NCBI GenBank assembly: GCA_963712835.1
Contig: CAVQJJ010000002.1
Location: 248,001 to 312,000, forward strand
DNA length: 64,000 nucleotides
Direction: 5' to 3'
Origin: DATARH01 sp963712835
GTDB lineage: Bacteria > Pseudomonadota > Alphaproteobacteria > ATCC43930 > CGMCC-115725
The position numbers and the translations under genes were made by a program. Every line of letters starts with the position of its first letter. Positions within the stretch are counted from its first letter, which is position 1. Positions 9,171-16,909 of this stretch are shown in pieces. Below the pieces are notes generated by a model, which was given only the letters and a program-made list of their open reading frames with translations, did not search any database and had not been told where the DNA came from.

Positions 9171-9255
9171 TGCCCTCACCCATCTCGCGCCGGGGCGCTC
9201 GGCACCCCGGCCTTCGCCGGGGCAGCCTCTCTCCCGGCATGCGGGAGAGCGGCCA
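9171..9255. repeat. Dispersed GC-rich palindromic repeat
   Basis: The sequence runs CCCTCACCCATCTCGCGCCG, then CACCCCGGCCTTCGCCGGGG, then CTCTCCCGGCATGCGGGAGAG, two hairpins in a row. This is the common CCCTCACCC...CTCTCCC intergenic repeat type. It abuts the truncated end of the GNAT pseudogene, so its arrival may have truncated that gene. Confidence 0.6.
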
Positions 9256-9257
9256 AG

Positions 9258-9478
9258 CAAGGCAGCGCTCAAAAAGCCGATGGGAAAGTCCTGCTCATCG
9301 GCAGCCACCCAGCAGGTTCCGGCACGGATGCATCCGAGATGCACGGCGTCGCCGGGCACGCTGCTTTTGGCGGCCCAGTCAAGACCGGATACCATTGGAA
9401 GCGCCGGGCTGCGGAGCGTTCAACGGCAGATAGAAGCACGGCATCGCTGTCTCGGGCCGGGCGGATGCGGGTAATCAC
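9258..9478 (-). pseudogene. Truncated, frameshifted GNAT N-acetyltransferase
   Basis: Reading leftward from 9478, the first frame gives MITRIRPARDSDAVLLSAVE followed by RSAARRF, a typical GNAT start (RxARxxDxxxLxxVExxAxxxF). Near 9395-9400 the homology moves to another frame, which continues GLDWAAKS, then RAGTCWVAADEQDFPIGFLS, the usual second strand of the acetyltransferase fold. It then stops resembling the family where the palindromic repeat begins. The acetyl-CoA binding motif (Q/RxxGxG/A) is absent. So this is the N-terminal half of an acetyltransferase with one frameshift, cut off by a repeat. Confidence 0.6.
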
Positions 9479-9576
9479 GCGGACGAATGTAGGATGCGCC
9501 TAGAGTCTGCCGCGCAGACGTCTCGACAAGCGGGCCGGGCTCGCGGACGAAGGGGTTGAGTTCCGATGCCGCGACG

Positions 9577-9882
9577 TCAAACGGGACAGCTAACCCGGCT
9601 GCTCCGCGAGCACGCCAACGAGCCGATCACGGCGGATGCTATCATGCCGGCTGGTGCTCCGGGTTCTCCCGCATGCCGGGAGGCCCGCCCTCGGACGACG
9701 GCACAACGATCCAATCCATAAACCGGCGCAGATTGCCTTTCCCGGCGCCGCTTAATCTCGGCCTCAAGGTCGACGATCATTCGATCGATCAATCTGCGCT
9801 TATCGGGCGTAAGCATATCGCTTTTGCGGCGCTCGATCAGATCGGCAAGCGCACGCTCCAGGTCTCGCGGCTCGCTTAGCAT
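9577..9882 (-). CDS. Small hypothetical protein, helical N terminus
   Basis: 101 residues, not recognised. The first 48 residues (MLSEPRDLERALADLIERRK and on to LEAEIKRRRER) look like a charged helical segment. The remainder is rich in Arg, Ala and Ser and could be out-of-frame read-through. The ATG is preceded by CCCAGGGGAT, a fair ribosome binding site. It could be a genuine short gene with a decayed C terminus, or a chance open frame. Confidence 0.35.
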   Translation of the reverse strand: MLSEPRDLERALADLIERRKSDMLTPDKRRLIDRMIVDLEAEIKRRRERQSAPVYGLDRCAVVRGRASRHAGEPGAPAGMIASAVIGSLACSRSSRVSCPV

Positions 9883-10018
9883 ATCCCCTGGGCTGTGATT
9901 TCTTCTTGCCCCGCGAACATGCGTTTGTAGGAAACGCTCCCAGTTAGGCGCTTAATTGGCCGATTTTTTATCGGCCTGCTTCGCCGAGCGGCGATCCAAA
10001 ATACTGATTTTATATGAT

Positions 10019-10063
10019 ATCGGGCGAGGGGTAACCCAGAATCGGGCGAGGGGATAGCCCAGA
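10019..10063. repeat. Two tandem copies of a 22-23 bp repeat
   Basis: ATCGGGCGAGGGGTAACCCA (10019 on) is followed directly by ATCGGGCGAGGGGATAGCCC (10041 on). Only two imperfect copies exist, so this is not a CRISPR. It lies just beyond the terminator of the first Flp pilin gene. Confidence 0.6.
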
Positions 10064-10069
10064 AACGAC

Positions 10070-10106
10070 AAACGCCCGACTGGCGCCGTGGCGCCGTCGG
10101 GCGTTT
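10070..10106 (-). terminator. Rho-independent terminator of the first Flp pilin gene
   Basis: AAACGCCCGAC pairs with GTCGGGCGTTT, and the inner GGCGCC pairs with GGCGCC. On the minus strand the hairpin ends in a short T-rich run (GTTTGTCGTTTC). It begins 13 bases after the pilin stop codon. Confidence 0.7.
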
Positions 10107-10119
10107 CGGTAACCGAAGC

Positions 10120-10281
10120 TTAGAGCTTGGTCGCGATGGTGTTGAACGTGCTCGAGAGGTTGGTGCCGACGGTGCCCATAACGGTCACGGCGGCGACGGC
10201 GATCAACGCAGCGATCAGACCATACTCGATCGCGGTTGCTCCGTCTTCGTTCCTCAAGAGCTTCAGAATGCTCGTGAACAT
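10120..10281 (-). CDS. flp: Flp family type IVb pilin, copy 1
   Basis: 53 residues: a short charged leader (MFTSILKLLRNEDGA) followed by the pilin processing region, with G-A before T-AIEYGL and one hydrophobic helix. Prepilin peptidase would cut before ATAIEY, leaving the Glu and Tyr typical of Flp pilins. The ATG at 10281 follows CTTGGAGGTTTTTC. The last 47 residues are identical to the pilin at 16910-17071, and the DNA differs at only about three bases over that stretch. No tad/cpa secretion genes are in the window, so assembly must depend on genes elsewhere. Confidence 0.9.
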   Translation of the reverse strand: MFTSILKLLRNEDGATAIEYGLIAALIAVAAVTVMGTVGTNLSSTFNTIATKL

Positions 10282-10453
10282 GAAAAACCTCCAAGGGGGC
10301 TGACGGAGGGAGGATGGCCCCAAAGAATTTCCAAACCGTAAATGCCGGTGGTTAAAAGATTGCATTGCGTCCAAAAGTAAATGCGCCGCGAAATCGGCCG
10401 GGACGCATGCTGGCGAGCCGCTTTCGCGGCCCGCCGATTATACATTCCAATGT

Positions 10454-10673
10454 TTAAGACTGTCCGGCGGCGACGATCTCCTCGTCGGTGGGGAAGCGCC
10501 CGGTCTGCTTTTTAGAATACCTCAGCACGCCGTCGACGGTGATGTCGAAAACCCCCGCGACGCCCGGCACCAGCTCAACTTCGGCGCCGGTATTTCTCTT
10601 CCAACAAGGCCCTCGCACGGAGGGCGCGCGGCTCATAGTTTCAAGGCTTGCACCAATCGATCCTGACTTTCAC
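10454..10673 (-). CDS. SelW/Rdx-family selenoprotein gene with in-frame UGA and a one-base frameshift
   Basis: From a GTG at 10673, preceded by TGGAGG with a 7-base spacer, the frame reads VKVRIDWCKP, then TGA (10643-10641), then NYEPRALRARALLEEKY. After an extra base near 10589 it continues GAEVELVPGVAGVF, then DITVDGVLRYSKK and QTGRFPTDEEIVA. That order (an edge strand with CxxU, a helix, GxxELxxGxxGVFxIxVDG, GRFP) is the thioredoxin-like SelW/Rdx fold, with UGA exactly where family members carry Sec or Cys. A SECIS-like hairpin follows the UGA. The rebuilt protein is 72 residues. The frameshift could be real decay or a sequence error. Likely a redox protein. Confidence 0.65.
10609..10643 (-). 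promoter_or_regulatory. SECIS-like hairpin downstream of the UGA codon
   Basis: Counting from the UGA at 10643-10641, 15 bases are followed by GCCCTC, the loop CGTGC, and GAGGGC: a perfect 6-bp stem with a 5-base apical loop. The loop starts 22 bases after the UGA and has G as its second base. This fits the known loose rules for bacterial SECIS elements (short stem, small loop with a G among its first two bases, loop about 16-37 bases from UGA). No selA, selB, selC or selD gene is in the window. Confidence 0.5.
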
Positions 10674-10757
10674 GGCAAAGCCTCCACACAAAGCTGTTGC
10701 TGCCGAGCGCGAGCTTACCACATTGTGCGCCCCGCTGGCGAAGGGAGGACGGAGCGG

Positions 10758-11279
10758 ATGGCCGCGAGCACCGGCGAGCGGTGGCAGGACGCGCTTTACG
10801 ACCTGCTGCGCCGCCATAATATCACGCAATTCGCCTATGTGCCGGATGCGGGGCACCGCATCCTGATCGATCGTTCGCTCGCCGACCCGGGCGTGCATTC
10901 GGTGGCGCTGACCACCGAGGAGGAGGGCGTCGCGCTGCTCGCGGGCGCCGATCTCGGCGGGGCGCGCGGCGTGCTCTTGATGCAGTCGAGCGGCGCCGGC
11001 AACTGCATCAACATGCTCTCGCTCGCCAAGGGCGGGCGCTTTCCGATGTTGATGCTGATCAGCATGCGCGGCGATTTCGGCGAAGGGAACCCGTGGCAAT
11101 TCCCGATGGGCCAGGCGGTCGAGCCGGTGCTTGAGGCCATGGGGGTCATCGTCGAGCGCGTGGAAAAGCCGGAGGAGGTGATCGCGACCGTCGAGGCGGC
11201 GATCACCGTGGTGTTCCAGAGCGGCAATGCCGTTGCCGTGCTGCTGACGCAGAAGCTGCTCGGCGCGAAGGCGTTTTAG
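10758..11279 (+). CDS. comD: Sulfopyruvate/phosphonopyruvate decarboxylase-type alpha subunit (TPP PYR domain)
   Basis: 173 residues, one TPP-enzyme PYR domain. It matches the ComD-type alpha subunit layout: YVPDAGHR near residue 30, the TPP-activating Glu in LTTEEEGVALLAGADLGG, then QSSGAGNCINMLSL and LISMRGDFGEGNPWQFPMG. With the next gene product it would decarboxylate a 2-oxo acid such as 3-sulfopyruvate or phosphonopyruvate in the cytoplasm. The ATG at 10758 follows GGGAGGACGGAGCG. The beta subunit begins 11 bp after this stop. The symbol follows the methanogen enzyme; the bacterial substrate is not fixed by sequence. Confidence 0.75.
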   Translation: MAASTGERWQDALYDLLRRHNITQFAYVPDAGHRILIDRSLADPGVHSVALTTEEEGVALLAGADLGGARGVLLMQSSGAGNCINMLSLAKGGRFPMLMLISMRGDFGEGNPWQFPMGQAVEPVLEAMGVIVERVEKPEEVIATVEAAITVVFQSGNAVAVLLTQKLLGAKAF

Positions 11280-11290
11280 GGAGCTGATAC

Positions 11291-11917
11291 ATGGCCATGC
11301 GATATCCGGCCGGGGTCGATGTCGCCGCGGCAGTCGCGGCGGGCTTTGTGCTCGACCGCTGCGAGGCGGTGCCGGCGCTGATCGGCAAGGCCGAGGATTT
11401 CCTCATCGTCACCGGTCTTGCCGGCACGGCACGCGATATCGCCGCGCTGACGCATGATAGCGCGCAGATCTACACGATGGCGGGCGCCATGGGCGGAGCG
11501 GCGATGATCGGGCTCGGCCTTGCGCTGGCGCGACCCGACAAGCGGGTGCTGGTCGCGACCGGCGACGGTGAGATCCTGATGAATGTCGGCGCTCTGGCAA
11601 CGATCGCGGTGATGAACCCAGCGAACCTGTCGGTCCTTGTCGTCGACAATGGGCATTATGGCGAGACCGGCTGGCAGAAGAGCCATACCAGCCTCGGCGT
11701 CGACCTGGAAAAGATCGCGATCGGCTCCGGATTTCAGCGCACGCGGACGATCTCGACGGAAGGCGATCTCACCGACGGCGCGCGGCTGCTGCGCGAGGGC
11801 AACGGCGCCGCCTTTATCGTGCTGCGCGTCGCGCCGGCCGAGCCGCCCGCCTACAAGCGCAATTTCGACCCCGCCGCCTGCCGCAACCGTTTCCGTGGGG
11901 CGCTGCTCGGCGCCTAA
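11291..11917 (+). CDS. comE: Sulfopyruvate/phosphonopyruvate decarboxylase-type beta subunit (TPP-binding domain)
   Basis: 208 residues, the TPP-binding domain. The GDGEILMNVGALATIAVMNP stretch with the later VVDNGHYGETGWQKSH is the classic GDG...N motif that binds the TPP diphosphate through Mg2+. MAGAMGGAAMIGLGLALARP precedes it, as in ComE and in the C-terminal half of phosphonopyruvate decarboxylase. The start follows TAGGGAGCTGATAC. It forms an operon with the alpha subunit. No genes for coenzyme M or phosphonate synthesis are adjacent, so a role in degrading a sulfonated or related 2-oxo acid is inference. Confidence 0.78.
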   Translation: MAMRYPAGVDVAAAVAAGFVLDRCEAVPALIGKAEDFLIVTGLAGTARDIAALTHDSAQIYTMAGAMGGAAMIGLGLALARPDKRVLVATGDGEILMNVGALATIAVMNPANLSVLVVDNGHYGETGWQKSHTSLGVDLEKIAIGSGFQRTRTISTEGDLTDGARLLREGNGAAFIVLRVAPAEPPAYKRNFDPAACRNRFRGALLGA

Positions 11918-11990
11918 TAGGCCCTCCCAAATTTAGATTCTGGTAATAAATTCCGCTTCAATTTAGCGGATTGTCGGGAGGAGCCGAAAC

Positions 11991-13577
11991 ATGGCCGATC
12001 CTGTGGTCTTGGCGAAAGTGAAGGCGCCGGGCGGCGAGGGTAGCGTCGCGCCGGAACGGCGTCCCGGCGCCGAAGAGGCGATCAACCGGCGGATTTTCGA
12101 GACTTCGATCGATTTGATCGTTGTCGTCGATCGGCGCGGCACGTTTGTCCGCGTCAGCCCCAGCGCGCGGGCGATCATCGGTTATAGCCCCAAAGAACTG
12201 ATCGGGCGCAGCGCCAAGGAAATCCTCTACCCGCCCGATCTCGACAACACCCGCGGGGAGATGCAGCGCGCGCGGCGTTACGGCGAGACGCGCAATTTCG
12301 AGTGCCGTTATGTGCATCGCGAAGGCCATCCGGTGCCGCTAGCATGGACCGGGGTATGGTCGGATGCCGAGCAGCAGCATTTCTTTATCGGCCGCGACAT
12401 CAGCGAACGCCTGGAAACCGAAGCGCGGCTGCGGCAATCGCAGAAGATGGAGGCGATCGGCAATCTCACCGGCGGCTTGGCGCACGATTTCAACAATCTG
12501 CTCGGCGTCATCATCGGCAATCTCGATGTGATGCGCGCCCGCGGCGCGCTGGCGCCGCAAGACGGCGAGCTAGTGGCCGACGCGCTCGACGCCGCGCTCC
12601 GCGGCGCCGAGCTGACCCGGCGGTTGCTGGCGTTCGCGCGCCGCCAGCCGCTCGCCCCGGCCGATGTCGCGATCGACACACTGGTCGGCGGTATTGTCGG
12701 GTTGATGCGCCGAACGCTCGGCGAAGACATTTCGATCGATGTCGAGTTCGGCGACGATGTCTGGCCGGTGCATGCCGACCCAGCGCAACTCGAAGCCGCG
12801 ATCCTCAACCTGGCGAACAACGCGCGCGACGCAATGCCGAAGGGCGGCCGGCTGATGATCACCACCGGCAATCGCCATCTCGACGCCGACTATGCCGCGC
12901 TGCACCCCGAGCTTGCGCCGGGGGATTACGCGATGGTCGAGGTTACCGATACCGGCAGCGGCATTGCGCCCGAGGCGATCGACTGCATTTTCGAGCCGTT
13001 CTTCACCACCAAGGAGGCGGGGAAGGGCACGGGGCTCGGCCTCAGCATGGTGTTCGGCTTCATCAAGCAGTCGGGCGGCCACATCAACGTCTACAGCGAG
13101 CCGGGAAGCGGCACGACCTTTCGTCTTTATCTGCCGCGCCGGAAGGAAGAGGTTGCCGCGGCGGCGCCGACCGGGGCGGTCGCGCCGGCGAAGGCCACGG
13201 GCGGCAGCGAGACCGTACTGCTCGTCGAGGACAACGAGGCGATGCGGCGCGTCGCGCGGCGCCAGCTCGAGGCGCTCGGCTATCGCGTGCTGGAGGCCGC
13301 TCAGGCCGCCGCGGCGCTCGACATCCTGGCGCGCGAGCCGGTCGACCTCTTGTTCAGCGACATCGTGATGCCCGGCGGCGCCAGCGGCTTCGAGCTGGCG
13401 CGCATCGCGACCGCGCGCTGGCCGGCGCTTAAGATATTGCTGACCTCGGGGTTCCCCGAGGCGAAGATGCAGGGCAATGGCGAAACCATCGCGGGCGTGC
13501 GTCTGTTGTCGAAGCCCTACCGCCGCGACGACCTTGCCCAGGCGTTGCGCGAGAGCCTGGAAGCGCCGTCGCCCTAG
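11991..13577 (+). CDS. Hybrid sensor histidine kinase (PAS - HisKA - HATPase - receiver)
   Basis: 528 residues and no transmembrane segment, so cytoplasmic. Residues about 30-145 form a PAS domain (IFETSIDLIVVVDRRGTFVR, FFIGRDISER). The H-box is GGLAHDFNNLLGVIIGNLD near 160-180. The N-box is NLANNARDAMPKGGRL and the G boxes are VTDTGSGIAPE and GKGTGLGLSMVFG. A receiver domain fills about 405-525 (VLLVEDNEAMRR, phospho-acceptor Asp in LLFSDIVMPGG). No response-regulator gene is adjacent, so its output partner is unknown. The start has GGGAGGAGCCGAAAC upstream. The domain order is common in alphaproteobacteria. Confidence 0.92.
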   Translation: MADPVVLAKVKAPGGEGSVAPERRPGAEEAINRRIFETSIDLIVVVDRRGTFVRVSPSARAIIGYSPKELIGRSAKEILYPPDLDNTRGEMQRARRYGETRNFECRYVHREGHPVPLAWTGVWSDAEQQHFFIGRDISERLETEARLRQSQKMEAIGNLTGGLAHDFNNLLGVIIGNLDVMRARGALAPQDGELVADALDAALRGAELTRRLLAFARRQPLAPADVAIDTLVGGIVGLMRRTLGEDISIDVEFGDDVWPVHADPAQLEAAILNLANNARDAMPKGGRLMITTGNRHLDADYAALHPELAPGDYAMVEVTDTGSGIAPEAIDCIFEPFFTTKEAGKGTGLGLSMVFGFIKQSGGHINVYSEPGSGTTFRLYLPRRKEEVAAAAPTGAVAPAKATGGSETVLLVEDNEAMRRVARRQLEALGYRVLEAAQAAAALDILAREPVDLLFSDIVMPGGASGFELARIATARWPALKILLTSGFPEAKMQGNGETIAGVRLLSKPYRRDDLAQALRESLEAPSP

Positions 13578-13590
13578 CTGGCCGAGAAGC

Positions 13591-15321
13591 TTAGCAGCTT
13601 AATTGATCCGGGGCGGTGCGCGGCCGAGCACCGGCAAGCGGCTGGCAATCAGCACCACAGCGAAGGTGATGAGGAGGAGCGTGATCCCCAAGACGGCGAT
13701 CGCGCCCAGATCGCCCGAACTCGTTGAGGTCGTAGATGATCACCGAGACGACTTTGGTGTTGGCCGTGGTCAGCATAATCGTCGCCGACAATTCGCGGAT
13801 CACGCCGATAAACACGAAGCACCAGGTCGCAATGACACTCGACCGCAACAGCGGCGCGGTGATCTGCCATAGCGAGCGCAGCCGGTTGGCGCCAAAGATG
13901 CGGCTGGCCTCTTCGAGCTCGGGATGCAGCCCGCGAAACGCCGCGGCGAGCTGCTGATAGCCGGCGGGCAGCTCGATCGTGATGAAGGCGAGGAACAGGA
14001 TCCACAACGTGCCGTAGAGCACGACCGGCGGGCGCGTGTAGGCGAGAAACAGCCCGACCCCGAGGACGATGCCGGGGATCGCTACCGGCGCGGTCGCGAG
14101 AAAGCCGAGCAGGCGATGCCCGACGCCGAGCCGGCGCGTCGTCGCATAGCTGACGAAAAGCGCCAACACGGTGCCGGCAGTCGCGCTGACGATGCCGAGC
14201 AGCACGGTGTTCCACAACGCCAACCTTGTCTGCGAGAAATCGACGAACACGAAACGCAGATTGCGCAAGCTGAGCGTGTCGAGAGTCAGCGGGTCGGAGG
14301 GCGTCTTTACCAGCGCGGTCTTGATGAGCGCGGCATAGGGCAGAAAGATCGGCAGCGACAAGAGACCGAGCGCGAAGAACAGCGCCGGCCAACGCCACGC
14401 GCCCAGCCGCACGCGGCGCGGCGCGCTCGACCGGCCGCCGATCGCGGTATAGCCGCGCCGGCCGAGCAGCATCTGCTGGCCGCGCAGCAGCCCGATCGTC
14501 AGCACCAGCAGCGGCATCGCCGCCGCCGCGGCGAGGTGCGCGTGCGGCGGGTACTGGAAAAGGCTCCAGATTTTCGTGGTGATGACGTGAAACCCGGCGG
14601 GAAGGGCCAGGATCGCCGGTGTGCCAAACTGGGTCAGCGCCTGGACGAACGACAGCAGCGCGCCGGCGAGCAGCGCCGGCGCGATCATCGGCAATGTTAC
14701 CCGGCGCAGGGTTCGGAAGCGGCTCGCGCCGAGGATCGCCGAGGCGTCCTCGAGCTCGCCGGGGATGTTGTCGAGCGCGTTGGCGAGCAGCACGAACACC
14801 AGCGGAAACGCATAACAGGCGATGCAGAACACCACGCCGCCAGCGCTGTAGATGTTGAAGAGATGCTCGTACGGCCCGAGCCCAAAGATCGCCCGGGCCG
14901 CGTCGTTGAGCATGCCGCTGTTCGGCGCGGCGAGCAGCTCCCAGGCGATCGCGCCGAGAAATGGCGGGGTCACGAAGGACGCGGTCACCAGGCTGCGGAT
15001 CACCCGGCCGAACGGCATGTCGGTGCGGGCGACGAGCCAGGCGAGCGGCAGCGCCGCGCCGCAGGCGCCGGCGGCGACGCCGACGGCGATGCCGAGCGCC
15101 GTCAGGTAGGGCAGGGCGAAACTCGGGTCGCCGGCCAGCCGGGTGAAATTGCCGAGGGTCAGCCGGCCGGCATCGTCGGTGATGCTGTACCAGGCGAGCC
15201 AGCCGATCGGCAGCAGGACCAGCCCGCACAGCACCAAACCGACGAGCGCGAGCAGCGGGCTCAGCGCATCGATTCGCCAGACGCGACGGGGTGCTGGAGC
15301 GGCTTCGGCGGTGGTCGTCAC
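13591..15321 (-). CDS. Iron(III)-type ABC transporter permease, frameshifted near the C terminus
   Basis: A fused two-part permease of the FbpB/AfuB type, with two sets of about six membrane segments and two EAA loops (ELEDASAILGASRFRTLRRV and ELEEASRIFGANRLRSLWQI). The open frame gives 576 residues, but after IIYDLNE near residue 535 the family sequence continues in another frame: SGDLGAIAVLGITLLLITFA, ending at a stop at 13599-13601. One extra base around 13718-13720 explains the shift, so the last helix is lost as read. Its binding protein and ATPase lie on the same strand at 17308-19604, separated by unrelated genes. Confidence 0.82.
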   Translation of the reverse strand: MTTTAEAAPAPRRVWRIDALSPLLALVGLVLCGLVLLPIGWLAWYSITDDAGRLTLGNFTRLAGDPSFALPYLTALGIAVGVAAGACGAALPLAWLVARTDMPFGRVIRSLVTASFVTPPFLGAIAWELLAAPNSGMLNDAARAIFGLGPYEHLFNIYSAGGVVFCIACYAFPLVFVLLANALDNIPGELEDASAILGASRFRTLRRVTLPMIAPALLAGALLSFVQALTQFGTPAILALPAGFHVITTKIWSLFQYPPHAHLAAAAAMPLLVLTIGLLRGQQMLLGRRGYTAIGGRSSAPRRVRLGAWRWPALFFALGLLSLPIFLPYAALIKTALVKTPSDPLTLDTLSLRNLRFVFVDFSQTRLALWNTVLLGIVSATAGTVLALFVSYATTRRLGVGHRLLGFLATAPVAIPGIVLGVGLFLAYTRPPVVLYGTLWILFLAFITIELPAGYQQLAAAFRGLHPELEEASRIFGANRLRSLWQITAPLLRSSVIATWCFVFIGVIRELSATIMLTTANTKVVSVIIYDLNEFGRSGRDRRLGDHAPPHHLRCGADCQPLAGARPRTAPDQLSC

Positions 15322-15452
15322 GCGCTGCGGGTTCCTCTGCTGGTTCAGTTCAGGACGGTAGGGAAAGTTCGCAAAACCGGCAATTGCGCGGTGGCTGTCA
15401 CCAGCGCGATAGTTGAGAGCGACTTCGGCGACGGCAACGGGGGGACGGGCCG

Positions 15453-16082
15453 ATGCGGATCAAGCTTTGCGTTCGTGGGATGACGGGGCGACTGGCGCTT
15501 GGCGCGGCGATGGCGGTGCTGTGCCTGGCGCGGCCGGCCGCGGCGTCCGACGTGACGGCGCCGATCGAAGCGCTCGATGCCGGCCTCCTGCAGGTCATGA
15601 AAGCCGGCAAGTCCGCGCCTTTCCAGCAGCGCTACGATGTGCTCGCGCCGTTGGTGACCCGGGCGATCGACCTCGACGCGATCCTTGAGGGCGGGGTCGG
15701 GCAAACCTGGGCGACGCTGTCGCCGACCGACCAGGCGGCGCTCAAGACCGCGTTCCAGCATTATTCGATCGCCACCTATGTCGCGCATTTCGAGGAGTAT
15801 GCCGGCGAAAAGTTCGAACTCACGCCCCCAGCGGCGGGCAGCGACCCGATCGTCAAGGTCAAGATCGTGCCGGGCAAGGCGGGCGACGACTCGCACGTGC
15901 TCGGCTACACGATGCGGCAGACTGGCGGGGCGTGGAAGGCGTTCGACGTCACCGCCGACAGCCAGGTCAGCCAGGTCGTCGCGCAACAGGCGGAGATCCG
16001 CTCGCTGGTGACCCGCTCCGGCCCCGGCGGCTTGCTGACGCGGCTGCAGCAGAAGACCGTGGAGCTTTCCGGCGCGAAGTAG
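15453..16082 (+). CDS. MlaC/HpnM-family periplasmic lipid-binding protein
   Basis: 209 residues with a signal peptide (hydrophobic core LALGAAMAVLCLARPAAA). The mature part follows the MlaC/Ttg2D pattern: a helical N terminus, RYDVLAPLVTRAIDLDAIL, then SPTDQAALKTAFQHYSIATY, and a beta-rich half (VKVKIVPGKAGDD, TGGAWKAFDVTAD). The family carries phospholipids between membranes, and the HpnM branch is linked to hopanoid loci. No mlaEFD or hpn genes are adjacent. It diverges from the iron-type permease. Which branch it belongs to would need a tree. Confidence 0.75.
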   Translation: MRIKLCVRGMTGRLALGAAMAVLCLARPAAASDVTAPIEALDAGLLQVMKAGKSAPFQQRYDVLAPLVTRAIDLDAILEGGVGQTWATLSPTDQAALKTAFQHYSIATYVAHFEEYAGEKFELTPPAAGSDPIVKVKIVPGKAGDDSHVLGYTMRQTGGAWKAFDVTADSQVSQVVAQQAEIRSLVTRSGPGGLLTRLQQKTVELSGAK

Positions 16083-16114
16083 CGCCCTTAGCGCCGGTCA
16101 CTCGCTCCGACTGC

Positions 16115-16285
16115 TTACGCAGCCTTGCCGGCCGACGTGCAGGTCATATGCGGGAAGTGGTAGTCGCAGTGGACCACTGGGTTGCTTTCCTCCGCCACCT
16201 TCTGCCAGCCATAACCCCAGCCAAGGGCGAAGAGCAGGAAGCAGACAGTGACGATCGCCGTTGTGCGCTTGCTGAGGTTTTCCAT
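16115..16285 (-). CDS. Small membrane protein, single N-terminal helix
   Basis: 56 residues, not recognised. After a short basic start (MENLSKRTT) comes a hydrophobic helix, AIVTVCFLLFALGWGYGWQK, and then a short tail with two cysteines and three histidines (HCDYHFPHMTC). The ATG at 16285 follows TGGGGAGTGACGATC, a good ribosome binding site, which supports it being real. The Cys/His tail could bind a metal or form a disulfide outside the membrane; that is inference. Confidence 0.5.
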   Translation of the reverse strand: MENLSKRTTAIVTVCFLLFALGWGYGWQKVAEESNPVVHCDYHFPHMTCTSAGKAA

Positions 16286-16456
16286 GATCGTCACTCCCCA
16301 TGGCTGCTCACCTGAGCCGAGACATAGCGCCGCCTTCCCGGAAGCTGTGTGACCTCGATCACCTTGCTGCATTTTTTTTTGCGTCTCAGCCACCGCCGCG
16401 ACGCGCTCGAACGCTAGCCGCGTTAGCGGTAGAGCAGCAATCGACAGAGCGATGAG

Positions 16457-16738
16457 ATGAGCCGATTTTTATTAGCCGCTGCGGGAGCGCTGCTAAGCCT
16501 GTTGCTGACCGCCCCGGCTAAATCGGAGCCACCCCCTGCTTCCGACGCTGCTCCGGGTGGAACCGTCGTGCTACACGGCAGTACGCCGACAAGCGCCACG
16601 TCACAACTGCCGCCTCCGGGGCCGAGCAACCCTCTTTCGACCGGCCCCGCACCTCGACCGACCCCCGCGCCCGCCCACGGCTGGGATGCTGGCGGATTTG
16701 ATCGCCAGTTCGATCACAGCGGGTTGACCCCCCAGTAG
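16457..16738 (+). CDS. Small secreted proline-rich hypothetical protein
   Basis: 93 residues. A clear signal peptide, MSRFLLAAAGALLSLLLTAP with cleavage near AKS-EP, is followed by a low-complexity Pro/Ser/Thr/Gly tail and a short aromatic C terminus (HGWDAGGFDRQFDHSG). No family is recognised. The start is weakly supported by GACAGAGCGATGAG. It sits between two convergent or divergent small genes and could be a cell-envelope peptide. Confidence 0.45.
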   Translation: MSRFLLAAAGALLSLLLTAPAKSEPPPASDAAPGGTVVLHGSTPTSATSQLPPPGPSNPLSTGPAPRPTPAPAHGWDAGGFDRQFDHSGLTPQ

Positions 16739-16909
16739 TCTGCGCGGCGCAGCTTGAGAGCTTAGCCCGCGCGGCTGGGCAATATTTACAAATTTATCTA
16801 ATTATTAATAAATGCCTCTGCGATTCTTCGAAGAGAGACAGGTTTATTTACCTTTGTGAAAGGGGTGGCTGCGCATTCTCGCGAACGTCAGCCCATAGGA
16901 GAATTTCAC

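Noticed and set aside
10019..10063. CRISPR array
   Set aside because: Only two adjacent imperfect copies, no spacers and no cas genes.
13924..15483. 519-residue plus-strand open frame opposite the iron-type permease
   Set aside because: It is antisense to a well-supported membrane protein gene and has no recognisable domain or ribosome site.
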